Shown piece after piece: positions 1 through 8,002 of a DNA stretch of 64,000 bases (its first letter is position 1; each line of letters begins with the position of its first letter). Under the pieces are notes generated by a model. The model saw nothing but the letters and a program-made list of their open reading frames with translations. It did not search any database and was not told where the DNA came from. Made by a program: the position numbers and the translations under genes. Source of the stretch: Paenibacillus sp. J31TS4 (GTDB taxonomy: Bacteria; Bacillota; Bacilli; Paenibacillales; NBRC-103111); NCBI RefSeq assembly GCF_018403265.1, contig NZ_BOSI01000001.1, positions 1,984,001 to 2,048,000 of the forward strand, given 5' to 3'.

Positions 1-672
1 TGCATGAAGTGCGGCCGCCGCATGATCCGGCAGTACAGCGTCCAGAACTATCAGACGAAAAGCGGAGAAGTGAATACGTACCACAAAGAATTTTTATGGT
101 GCACAACGTCAGGTTGCACGTTCGTGAAATACAGGGCCGTGGAAGATGATTTGATCGAGATTTTGGAGCTGCTCCACTCAATGGACGATGACCTCCTGAG
201 AGCAAACCTTACTGCATTGATCGCCGAGGATAACAAAAATGTACATCCAGAGGAGGACATGTCTAGCTACATTGAGCAAAGAAAGAAAGAATTGAAAAAC
301 AGGCAGCGGTTTATTTATGAAAAGTATGAGGGCGGCATTTACTCGGATGAGATGTTTCTCGAGAGAAAAGCGGAGATAGATGCGGAGCTCAAGAAGATTA
401 TTGAGATGGAAGAACAGCATAACAACAAACAATCCCGTTCATCAGTTGCAGACATTGACCTGAAGATTGTCCGCAGAAACTTAACTTCTTTTCTTGCAGC
501 ATACAAGGATGAAGACAGCGACAAGTCTGATCGAAATAAAATTCTCCGGTCCGTGTTTACTGATGTTACGGTGGAGATCGTCGAGAAAGGTCGTGGAAGA
601 ACTCCCACCAAGTTTGCTTTGTACCCGCGACTAGATCCGGCATTGATTAGCCAGAGTTTTTTGGTACAATGA
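1..672 (+). CDS. large serine recombinase, C-terminal part (cut by window edge)
   Basis: The reading frame is open from base 1, so the gene begins left of the window. The visible 223 residues start inside a recombinase zinc beta-ribbon: CMKCG at the very first codons and CTTSGC about 35 residues later give the four cysteines. A long charged coiled-coil follows (about residues 75-145), the usual C-terminal architecture of large serine integrases that controls synapsis and directionality. Catalytic and recombinase domains must lie upstream. The gene ends ten bases before the broken end of prkA, so it probably encodes the integrase of an element inserted there. It is more AT-rich than the genes to its right, which fits acquired DNA. 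Its family is clear; whether the element is a prophage, an ICE or a sporulation-excised element cannot be seen here. Confidence 0.85.
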   Translation, partial: CMKCGRRMIRQYSVQNYQTKSGEVNTYHKEFLWCTTSGCTFVKYRAVEDDLIEILELLHSMDDDLLRANLTALIAEDNKNVHPEEDMSSYIEQRKKELKNRQRFIYEKYEGGIYSDEMFLERKAEIDAELKKIIEMEEQHNNKQSRSSVADIDLKIVRRNLTSFLAAYKDEDSDKSDRNKILRSVFTDVTVEIVEKGRGRTPTKFALYPRLDPALISQSFLVQ

Positions 673-690
673 GGATATAACCTATTCGTC
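670..690. other. probable attachment junction of an integrated element within prkA
   Basis: On the minus strand prkA reads in frame through Ile-Ser-Ala-Asp-Glu and then meets TAG. Known PrkA proteins continue past this conserved stretch for about 340 more residues. The plus-strand recombinase stop (670-672) lies just outside. The switch from conserved prkA sequence to unrelated AT-rich sequence at about 681-684 is therefore taken as the recombination junction. The exact core dinucleotide cannot be fixed without the other end. Confidence 0.6.
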
Positions 691-1548
691 GGCCGAGATG
701 AGCGCGAACCGGCCGGCCTTGAAATTCCCCTCCTGCGTCAGCGACAGCAGGTTCCACAGAAACTTCTCGTCGCACTTCAGCATCTCCTGGAACTCCATGA
801 TTCCCCGGTTTGCTTTGTTCAGCTCCCCGTCGAACCGGTAGGCCCGCGGATCCGACTCCGAGCCGTACTCGGTAATCGTGCTGAAGTCGATGCTTCCCGT
901 CAAATCCGCAATGTCCTGCGACTTGGGATCGGACGGGCTGAACGTGCCTATCCCGATCCGGTTTTCTTCCGATATGACAACCCGTTCGACGGGAACGTCC
1001 TCAATCCGGTTATCGAACTCCACCTTGAGCCGCATCTGGCAGTGCGGGCACAGCGTCCCCTCGATTTTGACGCCAAGCTCCTGTTCGATCTCGGGCCTCA
1101 GCTCCTGCGGAATGAGATGAAGCGCCTCTTCGTGCATCGGGCAGCCCTTGATCGCATAGACCGCACCGCCCTCTTCCTTGGAGAATTGCTCGAGCCCTTT
1201 CTTGAGCATGGTTACGATCGTTGACTTGCCTCCGCTGACAGGTCCCATGAGCAGTAGAATGCGCTTTCGGACGTCGAGGCGGCGGGCGGCGGAATGAAAA
1301 TATTCCTCCACCAGCTTCTCGATGGCCCGATCAAGGCCGAAAATCTCCTGCTCAAAAAATTTATATTTGCGATGCCCATTCTCCTCTTCCACGCCTTGGG
1401 ACGCAATCATATCGTATACGCGCGCATGTGCCGTCTTGGCCAACCCGGGATTCTGCCTCAGCTTGTCGATATACTCCGCAAAGGTGCCGGTCCACGAAAG
1501 CCGCTCCATCTCCGTCCGGTGCTCCGATATCCTTTTGAAAATATCCAT
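682..1548 (-). CDS. prkA: prkA 5' part: PrkA AAA+/serine kinase, interrupted after codon 288
   Basis: PrkA is a protein of about 630 residues with an N-terminal AAA+ domain and a C-terminal kinase-like region. In Bacillus it is made in the mother cell under sigma-E and affects sporulation. Here the N-terminal part is intact: the start ATG follows GGAGAGGAGG, and a Walker A loop, GPVSGGKSTI, lies at about residues 101-110. The highly conserved QEGNFKAGRFALISADE stretch is the last sequence before a stop. The C-terminal half is absent and is replaced by the end of an element carrying a serine recombinase. Either the gene is dead or it is restored by excision, as with sigK and skin. A CATACGTA sequence upstream (about 1589-1596 on the minus strand) loosely resembles a sigma-E -10 site, but no convincing -35 was found. 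Confidence 0.88.
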   Translation of the reverse strand: MDIFKRISEHRTEMERLSWTGTFAEYIDKLRQNPGLAKTAHARVYDMIASQGVEEENGHRKYKFFEQEIFGLDRAIEKLVEEYFHSAARRLDVRKRILLLMGPVSGGKSTIVTMLKKGLEQFSKEEGGAVYAIKGCPMHEEALHLIPQELRPEIEQELGVKIEGTLCPHCQMRLKVEFDNRIEDVPVERVVISEENRIGIGTFSPSDPKSQDIADLTGSIDFSTITEYGSESDPRAYRFDGELNKANRGIMEFQEMLKCDEKFLWNLLSLTQEGNFKAGRFALISADE

Positions 1549-1633
1549 GGTAGCCTCCTCTCCCCTGCTTATAGCGCTAAGCCAACGTACTAATACGTAT
1601 GCAGCCCGGGAGGGGAAGTTGCCCGATTCTTGA

Positions 1634-1666
1634 GAAAAAGAAAAGGACCGGGAGACGTCCCGATCC
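1634..1666 (-). terminator. Rho-independent terminator of the 1684-2625 gene
   Basis: On the minus strand GGATCGGGA, loop CGTC, then TCCCGGTCC (one G-U pair) is followed by TTTTCTTTTT. It lies about 18 bases after the stop codon of the minus-strand gene. Confidence 0.85.
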
Positions 1667-1683
1667 TTGCAAAACCGCAGGGC

Positions 1684-2625
1684 CTAACGCGCTTTGGCAG
1701 CCTTCCGCTCAAGCGAAGCGAGCTTGACCACCAGCTTGTCGGCGAGCTCGTCCGCGGTCTCCCAGACCAGCGGCTCCGTCTGCATGATGCCGAACGTCTG
1801 CTCCCAGACGGCATCCTGCCGGACGGTGTAGATGACCTCGATGCCGAGCCCCTCGGCATAACCGGCTTCAAAGTAAAGATGGGGCTTCGGGACGGTAACG
1901 TCCGCGATCAGAAGATCGGCCTCCCCGATCTCGCGGCGCATGTCGCGCGCGGCCCCCGGCTCCCCGGCCGGCTGATCGGGCGCAAGAGGCTCGTAGCCCT
2001 TGTCCCGGAGACGGGGGAAGACCGACTCCTTCATCGGCCCCAGCAGCTCCGAATCCTCCGTCATCGAGATATAGCAGAGCTTGCCGGGCCGCTGCTCCTG
2101 CTCGTACAGCCGCTCGGCCGCCTCCCAGCCCTGCTCGGTCAAACTGAGCGTGGCGCCGACGCGGTTAATGAGCTTCTCGGTTTTGAGCTGCTCCAGAATA
2201 TAGATGAATTCCTGCAGGTTCGGGGAGTAGGTCAGATTGAACGAGGCGTGCATCGGATCGAGCTGCACCTCGTCCCCCGGTCCCTGCGCGTTCCGGTGGA
2301 GGAAGGAGAGCAGCTTGTCCATTTTGGCTTCTACTGTACGCGGAATGAGGGGGGATTCGAGAATGACGGCCGTGTTGCCCGCGAGCAGCTCGACCTCCTC
2401 CCCGCGGTCTGTCTGCTCCCTTATGTAAGCGGAGATGAGGTAGAAGGAATCCCGTTTATCTCCCAGATCCATTCGATTGAACTGATCGTATACGCTGGCC
2501 CCGATGCGATATTCTCCGTCGCCGGTGCAATAGCAGCTTCGGAACAGGTAGACGGAGCCGCCGTTCAGCGGCTTCACGTTGACAGGCTTTTCGCAGAACA
2601 GGCATCGTTTTTGTGGAATGGCCAC
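1684..2625 (-). CDS. zinc-ribbon protein with nucleoside 2-deoxyribosyltransferase-like domain
   Basis: The likely start is GTG at 2625, preceded by AAAGGAG; an upstream ATG at 2694 has no ribosome site. The 313-residue product opens with a CLFC...CYC cysteine cluster, probably metal-binding. A helical middle part follows. The C-terminal 110 residues contain LCYISMTEDS, then EADLLIADVT...LYFEAGYAEGLG. This pattern is typical of the nucleoside 2-deoxyribosyltransferase/TIR-like Rossmann fold that binds or cleaves nucleotides. The order zinc ribbon-helical-NDT fold suggests a sensor or effector rather than a salvage enzyme, but that is inference. It is monocistronic, with its own terminator. 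The real substrate is unknown. Confidence 0.6.
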   Translation of the reverse strand: MAIPQKRCLFCEKPVNVKPLNGGSVYLFRSCYCTGDGEYRIGASVYDQFNRMDLGDKRDSFYLISAYIREQTDRGEEVELLAGNTAVILESPLIPRTVEAKMDKLLSFLHRNAQGPGDEVQLDPMHASFNLTYSPNLQEFIYILEQLKTEKLINRVGATLSLTEQGWEAAERLYEQEQRPGKLCYISMTEDSELLGPMKESVFPRLRDKGYEPLAPDQPAGEPGAARDMRREIGEADLLIADVTVPKPHLYFEAGYAEGLGIEVIYTVRQDAVWEQTFGIMQTEPLVWETADELADKLVVKLASLERKAAKAR

Positions 2626-2760
2626 AGGTGAACCAACTCCTTTCCTAATCAATGTCAACATTCGGCGGATGTCCCCGATTTGTGGGGGTGGCACCGGAAG
2701 AGGCGGCCCGCGCGCAAGCGGCGGATGCCTCCTCGGACCGGAAGATGTCCGGTCCCCGTA

Positions 2761-2769
2761 TGCTATAAT
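2761..2769 (+). promoter_or_regulatory. extended -10 promoter element
   Basis: TGCTATAAT is a perfect extended -10 hexamer about 97 bases before the DUF2161 gene. No good -35 hexamer lies at 17 bases upstream. Confidence 0.5.
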
Positions 2770-2865
2770 CTAGGGTAGCAAAGCCGCCCGGCGAAAGAAA
2801 GCCGCCGCATCTGCCTCTTGCTGGAAGCAGTGCGGGGAGAGGGAATCTAGGAGGGAATATTGAGC

Positions 2866-3597
2866 ATGCCGATAGCGAGCGAAACGGAGCTGTACGCCCC
2901 GATCAAGCGGTTTCTGGAGGGACAGGGCTACACGGTGCGCGGCGAGGTAAACCACTGCGATGTCGTCGCCGTGCGAGGGGACGAGCCGCCCGTCATCGTA
3001 GAGCTGAAGAAGACGTTCACCGTCCCGCTGCTCGTACAGGGCATCGAGCGTCTAGGCAAAACCGACTCGGTCTATGTCGCCATCGAGCGCAAGGAGCACG
3101 GCCGGGCCCCGCATCAGCTTGCGTGGAGCGACCTGGCCAAGCTGTGCCGGCGGCTCGGACTCGGGCTCCTAACCGTGCGGTTCTACAAGAGGAAGCCGCC
3201 GGTCGTCGACGTCGTCTGCCATCCGGAACCGTACGTCCCGCGCAAGAACAGCCGCCAGACGGCGGTGCTGCTCAAGGAATTCGGCGGCCGCAGCGGCGAT
3301 TACAACGTCGGCGGCAGCACGAAGCGCAAGGTCGTGACCGCCTACCGCGAAAAGGCGCTCCACTGCGCTTGGCTGCTCCGGCAGCACGGCCCGATGACGC
3401 CCCGCGCGCTCCGTGAGGCGACCGCCAACCCGAACGCGGCTTCGGTGCTGCAGAAGAACTACTACCGCTGGTTCGTCCGCGTGGAGCGGGGGCTGTATGC
3501 GCTCAGTCCGGCGGGCGAACGGGCTATGGAAGAATACGCGCATGTGATTAAGGAGAGGGCCGCCGGCGGGAGGGAAACCGGCTCGGCGGGCTCCTGA
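2866..3597 (+). CDS. DUF2161 family PD-(D/E)XK nuclease-like protein
   Basis: The 243-residue soluble protein has the signature of the DUF2161 group of restriction-endonuclease-fold proteins: Asp32 in HCDVVAVR and Glu46-Leu-Lys48 in VIVELKK form the D...E-x-K metal site. The C-terminal third (HCAWLLRQHGPMTPRALREA onward) resembles a winged helix. A TTG at 2860 is an alternative start, since GGAGG at 2850-2854 lies 5 bases before it and 11 before the ATG used here. It stands between a minus-strand gene and the deacetylase group with its own extended -10. No partner methyltransferase is present, so a restriction role is not supported. The fold is clear; the function is unknown. Confidence 0.75.
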   Translation: MPIASETELYAPIKRFLEGQGYTVRGEVNHCDVVAVRGDEPPVIVELKKTFTVPLLVQGIERLGKTDSVYVAIERKEHGRAPHQLAWSDLAKLCRRLGLGLLTVRFYKRKPPVVDVVCHPEPYVPRKNSRQTAVLLKEFGGRSGDYNVGGSTKRKVVTAYREKALHCAWLLRQHGPMTPRALREATANPNAASVLQKNYYRWFVRVERGLYALSPAGERAMEEYAHVIKERAAGGRETGSAGS

Positions 3598-3697
3598 GCG
3601 AGATCCCGCGCATCGGCCGGGCGCATCGGGCGCAGACTACCGGGTAACGCGGGGGATTCCTTCCAGCCTCCGCCTATCGAACGGGAGGCGATTTTAC

Positions 3698-4540
3698 ATG
3701 ACGAGACGCAGAATACGGCTGGCCGCCGCTGCAATCCGGGCCGCAGTACTAGGGCTGGCCTTAGTGTGGGTCTCTCTGCTCGCGCCCGTCTCAACCTTCG
3801 CCGCTTCTCCGGCAGCGGAAGGGAGAGCCGTCAAGTCCCCCATAGTGATCCCCGTTCTTCTCTACCACAGCATCGCCGACATTCCCGGCAATCCGGTCGC
3901 CATGCGGCCCGAGCTGTTCGAGGCGGAGATGGCCTATCTCGCCCGCGAAGGCTATACGCCGCTCACGCTGGAGAGCTTTCTCCGCATTCTATATGGAAAT
4001 GAGCCGTCTCCTCCCAAGCCTGTGCTGCTGACGTTCGACGACGGCTATGCGAATAACGATACAGTGGCTCGTCCCGTTTTGGAGCGGTACGGCTTCCCGG
4101 CGACCTTATTCTTTTGCCCCGGCTTCGAGGGCCAGGAGGGCTACCTCACCTGGAAGCAGGTCCGCCGCCTGCAGCGCGCCGGCTGGTCGATCGAGCCGCA
4201 TACGATGAATCACGTCCGCCTGCCGGATCTGGATCTCGTGCTGCAGCGGCGCGAAATCGTGGAGTCGAAGCGGGCGATCGAGAAGCGGCTCGGCCGCCGG
4301 GTACTTGCCTTCAGCTATCCGTACGGCGAATACGACGAGCGGACGCTGGAGGCGCTTCGGCAGACGGGGATCCGCTACGCCTTCGCGCTCAAGGACGACT
4401 TCGCTTCGTCCGACCAGCCGCCGCTTGAGCTGCGCCGGCTGGTGGCAAGCGGCGACCAGACGCTGGAGGAATGGGCACACATGCTGAAGACAGGCCGGCC
4501 GCTGGAGTCTCGTCCGACCAGCCGGACGCCGCATACGTAG
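3698..4540 (+). CDS. secreted polysaccharide deacetylase (CE4, NodB domain)
   Basis: It should remove N- or O-acetyl groups from an extracellular or cortex polysaccharide. The 280-residue product has an N-terminal signal or anchor segment (positive MTRRR, hydrophobic to about residue 36, AASPA cleavage region). The NodB motifs are present: TFDDGY near residue 110 (catalytic Asp and metal Asp), HTMNH near 167 (the two metal histidines) and FSYPYG near 205. The start ATG follows GGGAGG. It is the first gene of a plus-strand group with a glycosyltransferase and a CotS-like kinase, which suggests work on spore-coat or envelope glycans. Which polysaccharide is the substrate cannot be told. Confidence 0.85.
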   Translation: MTRRRIRLAAAAIRAAVLGLALVWVSLLAPVSTFAASPAAEGRAVKSPIVIPVLLYHSIADIPGNPVAMRPELFEAEMAYLAREGYTPLTLESFLRILYGNEPSPPKPVLLTFDDGYANNDTVARPVLERYGFPATLFFCPGFEGQEGYLTWKQVRRLQRAGWSIEPHTMNHVRLPDLDLVLQRREIVESKRAIEKRLGRRVLAFSYPYGEYDERTLEALRQTGIRYAFALKDDFASSDQPPLELRRLVASGDQTLEEWAHMLKTGRPLESRPTSRTPHT

Positions 4541-4637
4541 TCCCATTTTGCGTCCGAAGGGCCGTTGACCGTGCCTGGCCACACCAAGGGTGCATACACT
4601 GCTCCATATACTTCCTAAGGAAGAAGGGAGCAGGACT

Positions 4638-5786
4638 GTGGCAACCCGGACAACGCCTCATCTAGCGGTTATGACCTCGGAATACCACCCGGAGATCATC
4701 GGTGGCCTGGGAACGGTGGCGACCGCTCTCACGCATGCCCTCTCGTCCCGGTACGCCAGGGCGACGGTATGGAGCGCCTCCTCCTCTCCGAATGCGACGA
4801 AGCAGCAGGACCGGGGGATTTCGGTCCTGCGCCTGCCACGGTCTCCGCAGTACTATCAATCCAAAGCCTTTTCCTATAAACGGATCGCGGAGCTGTCCGC
4901 GAAGTATAAGCTCCCTCGTCCGCATCTCATCCATATTCACAGCCTGGAATTCGCCGACGCGGCTCTCGCGTTCAAGCGGGCGCACGGCACCCCGGTCGTC
5001 TACACCTGCCATTCGCTCATCGATGCGGAGGGACGGACGTCAAAGCAGCGGATCTCCCGGCGGCTCCAGGAGCAGCTGTTTCGCCTGGCGGACCGGATCG
5101 TCGTGCCGAGCCGCTGGCTCCAGCGGGAAGTGGAGCGGCGGTATCCGAAGACCAAGGGACGCACGGTTGTCATTCCGCACGGCGTTTCTCCCGTCTCCGG
5201 TTCCTCCCGCGTCCCGCTCCACAAGCTGCTGTATGTCGGGCGGCTCCTGGTCTCCAAGGGCATCGACCCGCTCATCGAAGCGGTCGCCGATGTCCGGCGG
5301 ACGCATCCGGACATCCACCTTACCCTGGTCGGCGACGGCCCCGTCCGATACCGGGACCGGCTGCGCAGGCTGGCGGCCAGTCGCGGGATCGCTTCGCGCG
5401 TCCAGATGCGGGGCTTTCTTCCCCACGACCGGGTCAAGCGTCTCTACCGATCCTACGGCGCGGTCATCGTCCCTAGCCGCCAGGAGTCGTTCTGCATGGT
5501 CGCTCTTGAGGCGATGGCAAGCGGCGTGCCGCTCATCTCCACAAGAGCAGGGGGACTCCGGGAGTTCGTCTACTCCTCCCATGCGATGATCATCCGCTCA
5601 ACGGACAGACGGGCGATAGCGGCGGCGATCCGGACCGTGCTCGCGAATCCGGAGCTGACCAAGCGACGTGCAAGCGCCGCCCGCAAGCACGCCAGGAGAT
5701 ACAGCTGGCCGGCAACCGCGAGACGGTACGCTGCCCTGTTCGAGAGGCTGCTCGCTTCCCGCGGGTCCAGAAGACGGAAGGGGTGA
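4638..5786 (+). CDS. GT4 family glycosyltransferase, CotSA/YtcC-like
   Basis: A retaining GT-B enzyme that transfers a sugar from a nucleotide donor. The start is taken as GTG at 4638, seven bases after AAGGGAG; the longer frame upstream lacks a ribosome site. The 382-residue protein shows the GT4 features: MTSEYHPEIIGGLGT at the N terminus, a LLYVGRLLVSKGID donor-domain opening near residue 198, and SRQESFCMVALEAMASG near 280, the E-x7-E region that binds the donor. The next reading frame encodes a CotS-type kinase. In Bacillus cotSA (GT) and cotS are neighbours, so a spore-coat role is the natural inference. It may be cotranscribed with the deacetylase about 100 bases upstream. Confidence 0.82.
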   Translation: MATRTTPHLAVMTSEYHPEIIGGLGTVATALTHALSSRYARATVWSASSSPNATKQQDRGISVLRLPRSPQYYQSKAFSYKRIAELSAKYKLPRPHLIHIHSLEFADAALAFKRAHGTPVVYTCHSLIDAEGRTSKQRISRRLQEQLFRLADRIVVPSRWLQREVERRYPKTKGRTVVIPHGVSPVSGSSRVPLHKLLYVGRLLVSKGIDPLIEAVADVRRTHPDIHLTLVGDGPVRYRDRLRRLAASRGIASRVQMRGFLPHDRVKRLYRSYGAVIVPSRQESFCMVALEAMASGVPLISTRAGGLREFVYSSHAMIIRSTDRRAIAAAIRTVLANPELTKRRASAARKHARRYSWPATARRYAALFERLLASRGSRRRKG

Positions 5787-5924
5787 GGACACGATGACGG
5801 TTCCGTACGGCAGGCTTCTCTTCTTCTCAGACGGTTCGGCGTCAAGGGAAAACGGATTTCCGCGGTACAAAGCGGGGTTTACCGCGTCGTCCTCCCGGGC
5901 GGGCAGACGTTCTGTCTCAAGCGG

Positions 5925-6821
5925 ATGCCCGGCCGCGATAACCGGCTGCGTTGGATCGACCGGACGCTCCGCCGGATCCGCCGCCACGGCTTCCCGTACG
6001 TCGCCTGGCGGAATCCCGGCAAGCCGGAGGGCCGGCAGCTGGCCGTCCGGCTGAAGCCCGGCAAGCCGGCGTACATCCTGACGCCGTGGCTGCAGGGCCG
6101 GTGGCCGTCCCCTCTCTCAATCCGGGATATGAAAGCGTGCGGCAAGACGCTTGCCCGCTTTCATCTCGCGGCCAGAGGGGGCGTCCCGGCTGGCGGCGCG
6201 GACAACGGGCTCGGCTCCTGGCCCGGCGATTTGCGCGACAGGCATCGGCTGCTCGCGGCCATGGCGGCCAAAGCCCGGCGCCGGGCGTTCGGCCGCCCGA
6301 TGGACCGGCTGCTGGCGCAGGCGTCCCCGGAGCTGCTCCGCTATTCCCGCGAAGCGCAGCTGCTTCTGCAGCGCTCCGGGTACCGTCGTTTGTGCGCCGA
6401 GGCGCGCCGAGCAAGGCCGCTCTGCCACGGCGACGGAGGGCCGACGAATTTCATTCGGCACGGCCGGCAGCTCTGGCTGATCGACTTCGAGACCCTCCGA
6501 ATCGATCTGCGCGCCTACGACCTGTACCGGATGATTTACAATTCGTGCAAGGACCACGGCTGGCGGTTTTCGACCGCCCGGGCTTTCCTGGACGGTTACC
6601 AGTCCGTCAGCCGCCTGTCCTCCGCCGAGCTGGCGCTTCTGAAGGCGCTGCTGCGCTTCCCGCAGACCTCGTACCTGCTCCTGCGGCAGTTCCAGCACAA
6701 TGCCCCCGCCCATAAGGCCGAAGCCGAAAAAGCCTTCCCGGCTGCCCTCGCCTCCGAGAGGAAGATAGCCCCGTTCCTCCGCCAGCTGGATCGGTATGCG
6801 GGCCTCTCCCGAGGGCAATAA
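5925..6821 (+). CDS. CotS-like spore coat kinase fold protein, N terminus apparently frameshifted
   Basis: The protein belongs to the aminoglycoside-phosphotransferase/CotS family: LCHGDGGPTNF near residue 166 (catalytic loop) and WLIDFETL near 185 (metal-binding DFE). From 5925 there are 298 residues, but coding continues upstream in the same frame. GVYRVVLPGGQTFCLKR, the expected glycine loop and ATP lysine, is encoded at about 5874-5924. No ATG, GTG or TTG exists in that frame after the stop at 5784-5786. A well-placed ATG with GGTGAGG lies at 5794 in another frame. Either a one-base indel or sequencing error, or a rare ATT start at 5856 (after AAGGGA), explains this. Spore-coat association is inferred from family and from the CotSA-like neighbour. 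Confidence 0.75.
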   Translation: MPGRDNRLRWIDRTLRRIRRHGFPYVAWRNPGKPEGRQLAVRLKPGKPAYILTPWLQGRWPSPLSIRDMKACGKTLARFHLAARGGVPAGGADNGLGSWPGDLRDRHRLLAAMAAKARRRAFGRPMDRLLAQASPELLRYSREAQLLLQRSGYRRLCAEARRARPLCHGDGGPTNFIRHGRQLWLIDFETLRIDLRAYDLYRMIYNSCKDHGWRFSTARAFLDGYQSVSRLSSAELALLKALLRFPQTSYLLLRQFQHNAPAHKAEAEKAFPAALASERKIAPFLRQLDRYAGLSRGQ

Positions 6822-6920
6822 GCGGCGGGACTTTTTCGGCAGACGGGAGCGGCATTTGCCCGCTCCCGAGCCGATGCCCGGCACGGCCATCGGTTAAGGG
6901 CACACCGGCGGAGGAAACGA

Positions 6921-6950
6921 CAAAGAGGATGGGCGATTCACCCATCCTCT
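6921..6950 (-). terminator. Rho-independent terminator of the oxidoreductase gene
   Basis: A perfect ten-base stem, AGAGGATGGG (6924-6933) and CCCATCCTCT (6941-6950), has a seven-base loop. It is followed on the minus strand by TTTGTCGTTT. Confidence 0.8.
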
Positions 6951-6974
6951 CTTAGCGGCCGGACAAGCCCCGCC

Positions 6975-7874
6975 TTACTCCTGAACAAGCTCCTTGTGGA
7001 TCCAGATGGCAGCGGTCGTCCCGTCGCCCATGGCGATCGTCACCTGCTCCGCATGAACCCCCACATCGCCTGCCGCCCAGACGCCCGGCACATTGGTCTT
7101 ACGGCTCCGCGGGTCGCAGACGATATGTTTGTTCTCGAGCCGCTCGACGCCGAGCTGCTTGGCGAGATCCGACCGCACCTCGTTGCCGCCGAAGGACAGG
7201 AAGCCGCGCTCGGCCTTCACCACCTCACCGGACTTCAGCCGGACGCCGGTCAGCAGGCCGTCGCCTTCCGTCAGCACCTCGGCGATGGGCTCGTCCAACC
7301 GGCGAATCCCATGGCGTTCAAGCTTAGCAGCGGTCTCTTCCATGAGCGCCTCCCGCTCGTGGTTGATATAGACGAGCGACCGGGCGTCATCGGCGAGCAG
7401 CAGCGCCATCCGCGCTCCCGGCTCTCCCGAGCCGAGCACGAGCGTATGCCGGTCCCGGATCTCGTAGCCGTCGCAATCGGGACAGATATAGAGCGTCATG
7501 CCGAGGCACGGCACGAGTCCCGGCAGCTCGGGGAATCGGTCCATCACCCCCGTCGCCAGCAGCAGCTTGCGCCCGCTGTAGGTTGCTCCGCTTCGGCCCT
7601 CTAGCCGGAAGTCCTCTCCGCTGCGTTCAGCCTGGACGATCAGATCGTCCTGGAAGCGAATGCCGTACCGCTCGGCCTGCTGTCTGCCGAGCCTGCGAAG
7701 CTCTTCGCCGGAGACGCCGTCCGGCCAGCCCAGAATATTGTGATAGTTCCGGCATAGCACCGACCGTCCATGGCTGGCGTCGATGACAAGCACGTTATGG
7801 CTGTATCGGCCCAGCTGGATAGCCGCCTGCAGCCCTGCGATCCCCCCGCCGACAATTATGCAATCGTAGGTCAT
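6975..7874 (-). CDS. NAD(P)/FAD-dependent oxidoreductase, thioredoxin reductase-like
   Basis: A class II thioredoxin reductase-type flavoprotein of 299 residues. It has the FAD-binding GGGIAGL near residue 9, the redox pair CPDC near 131-134, a second nucleotide-binding loop, GSGEPG, near 150, and the FAD-binding WAAGDVG near 275. The NADPH loop differs from the usual GxGxxA pattern. Members lacking a thioredoxin partner often reduce other disulfides or act as oxidases, so the true electron acceptor is unknown. The start ATG follows AAGGGAG. It is monocistronic with its own terminator. It is unlikely to be the housekeeping trxB, which is usually longer and has a different context. Confidence 0.85.
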   Translation of the reverse strand: MTYDCIIVGGGIAGLQAAIQLGRYSHNVLVIDASHGRSVLCRNYHNILGWPDGVSGEELRRLGRQQAERYGIRFQDDLIVQAERSGEDFRLEGRSGATYSGRKLLLATGVMDRFPELPGLVPCLGMTLYICPDCDGYEIRDRHTLVLGSGEPGARMALLLADDARSLVYINHEREALMEETAAKLERHGIRRLDEPIAEVLTEGDGLLTGVRLKSGEVVKAERGFLSFGGNEVRSDLAKQLGVERLENKHIVCDPRSRKTNVPGVWAAGDVGVHAEQVTIAMGDGTTAAIWIHKELVQE

Positions 7875-8002
7875 CTAAACCGGTCTCCCTTCTGCTAATA
7901 GCGGGCCCTTCCCAGGCCATTAGCATGCCCCGAAAAGGGCCATTCCGGTCTGTTTACCCTAAATTGGCGGAGCGCGAAACGCCGGCCGCCGGATTCCAAA
8001 CG

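Noticed and set aside
1549-1633. Sigma-E promoter for prkA
   Set aside because: CATACGTA is a fair -10 match, but no -35 match lies at the right distance; left as a note only.
1630-2631. A 333-codon plus-strand open frame
   Set aside because: It lies antisense to the zinc-ribbon/NDT-fold gene, is rich in Arg/Leu/Pro as GC-rich shadow frames are, and contains that gene's terminator.
5846-5853. Programmed -1 frameshift site GGGAAAAC in the CotS-like gene
   Set aside because: In the 5794 frame the heptamer is G-GAA-AAC, which does not meet the X-XXY-YYZ rule, and no downstream structure was seen; an indel is simpler.
6846-6869. GGGAGCGG/CCGCTCCC hairpin after the CotS-like gene as a terminator
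   Set aside because: No T run follows on either strand.
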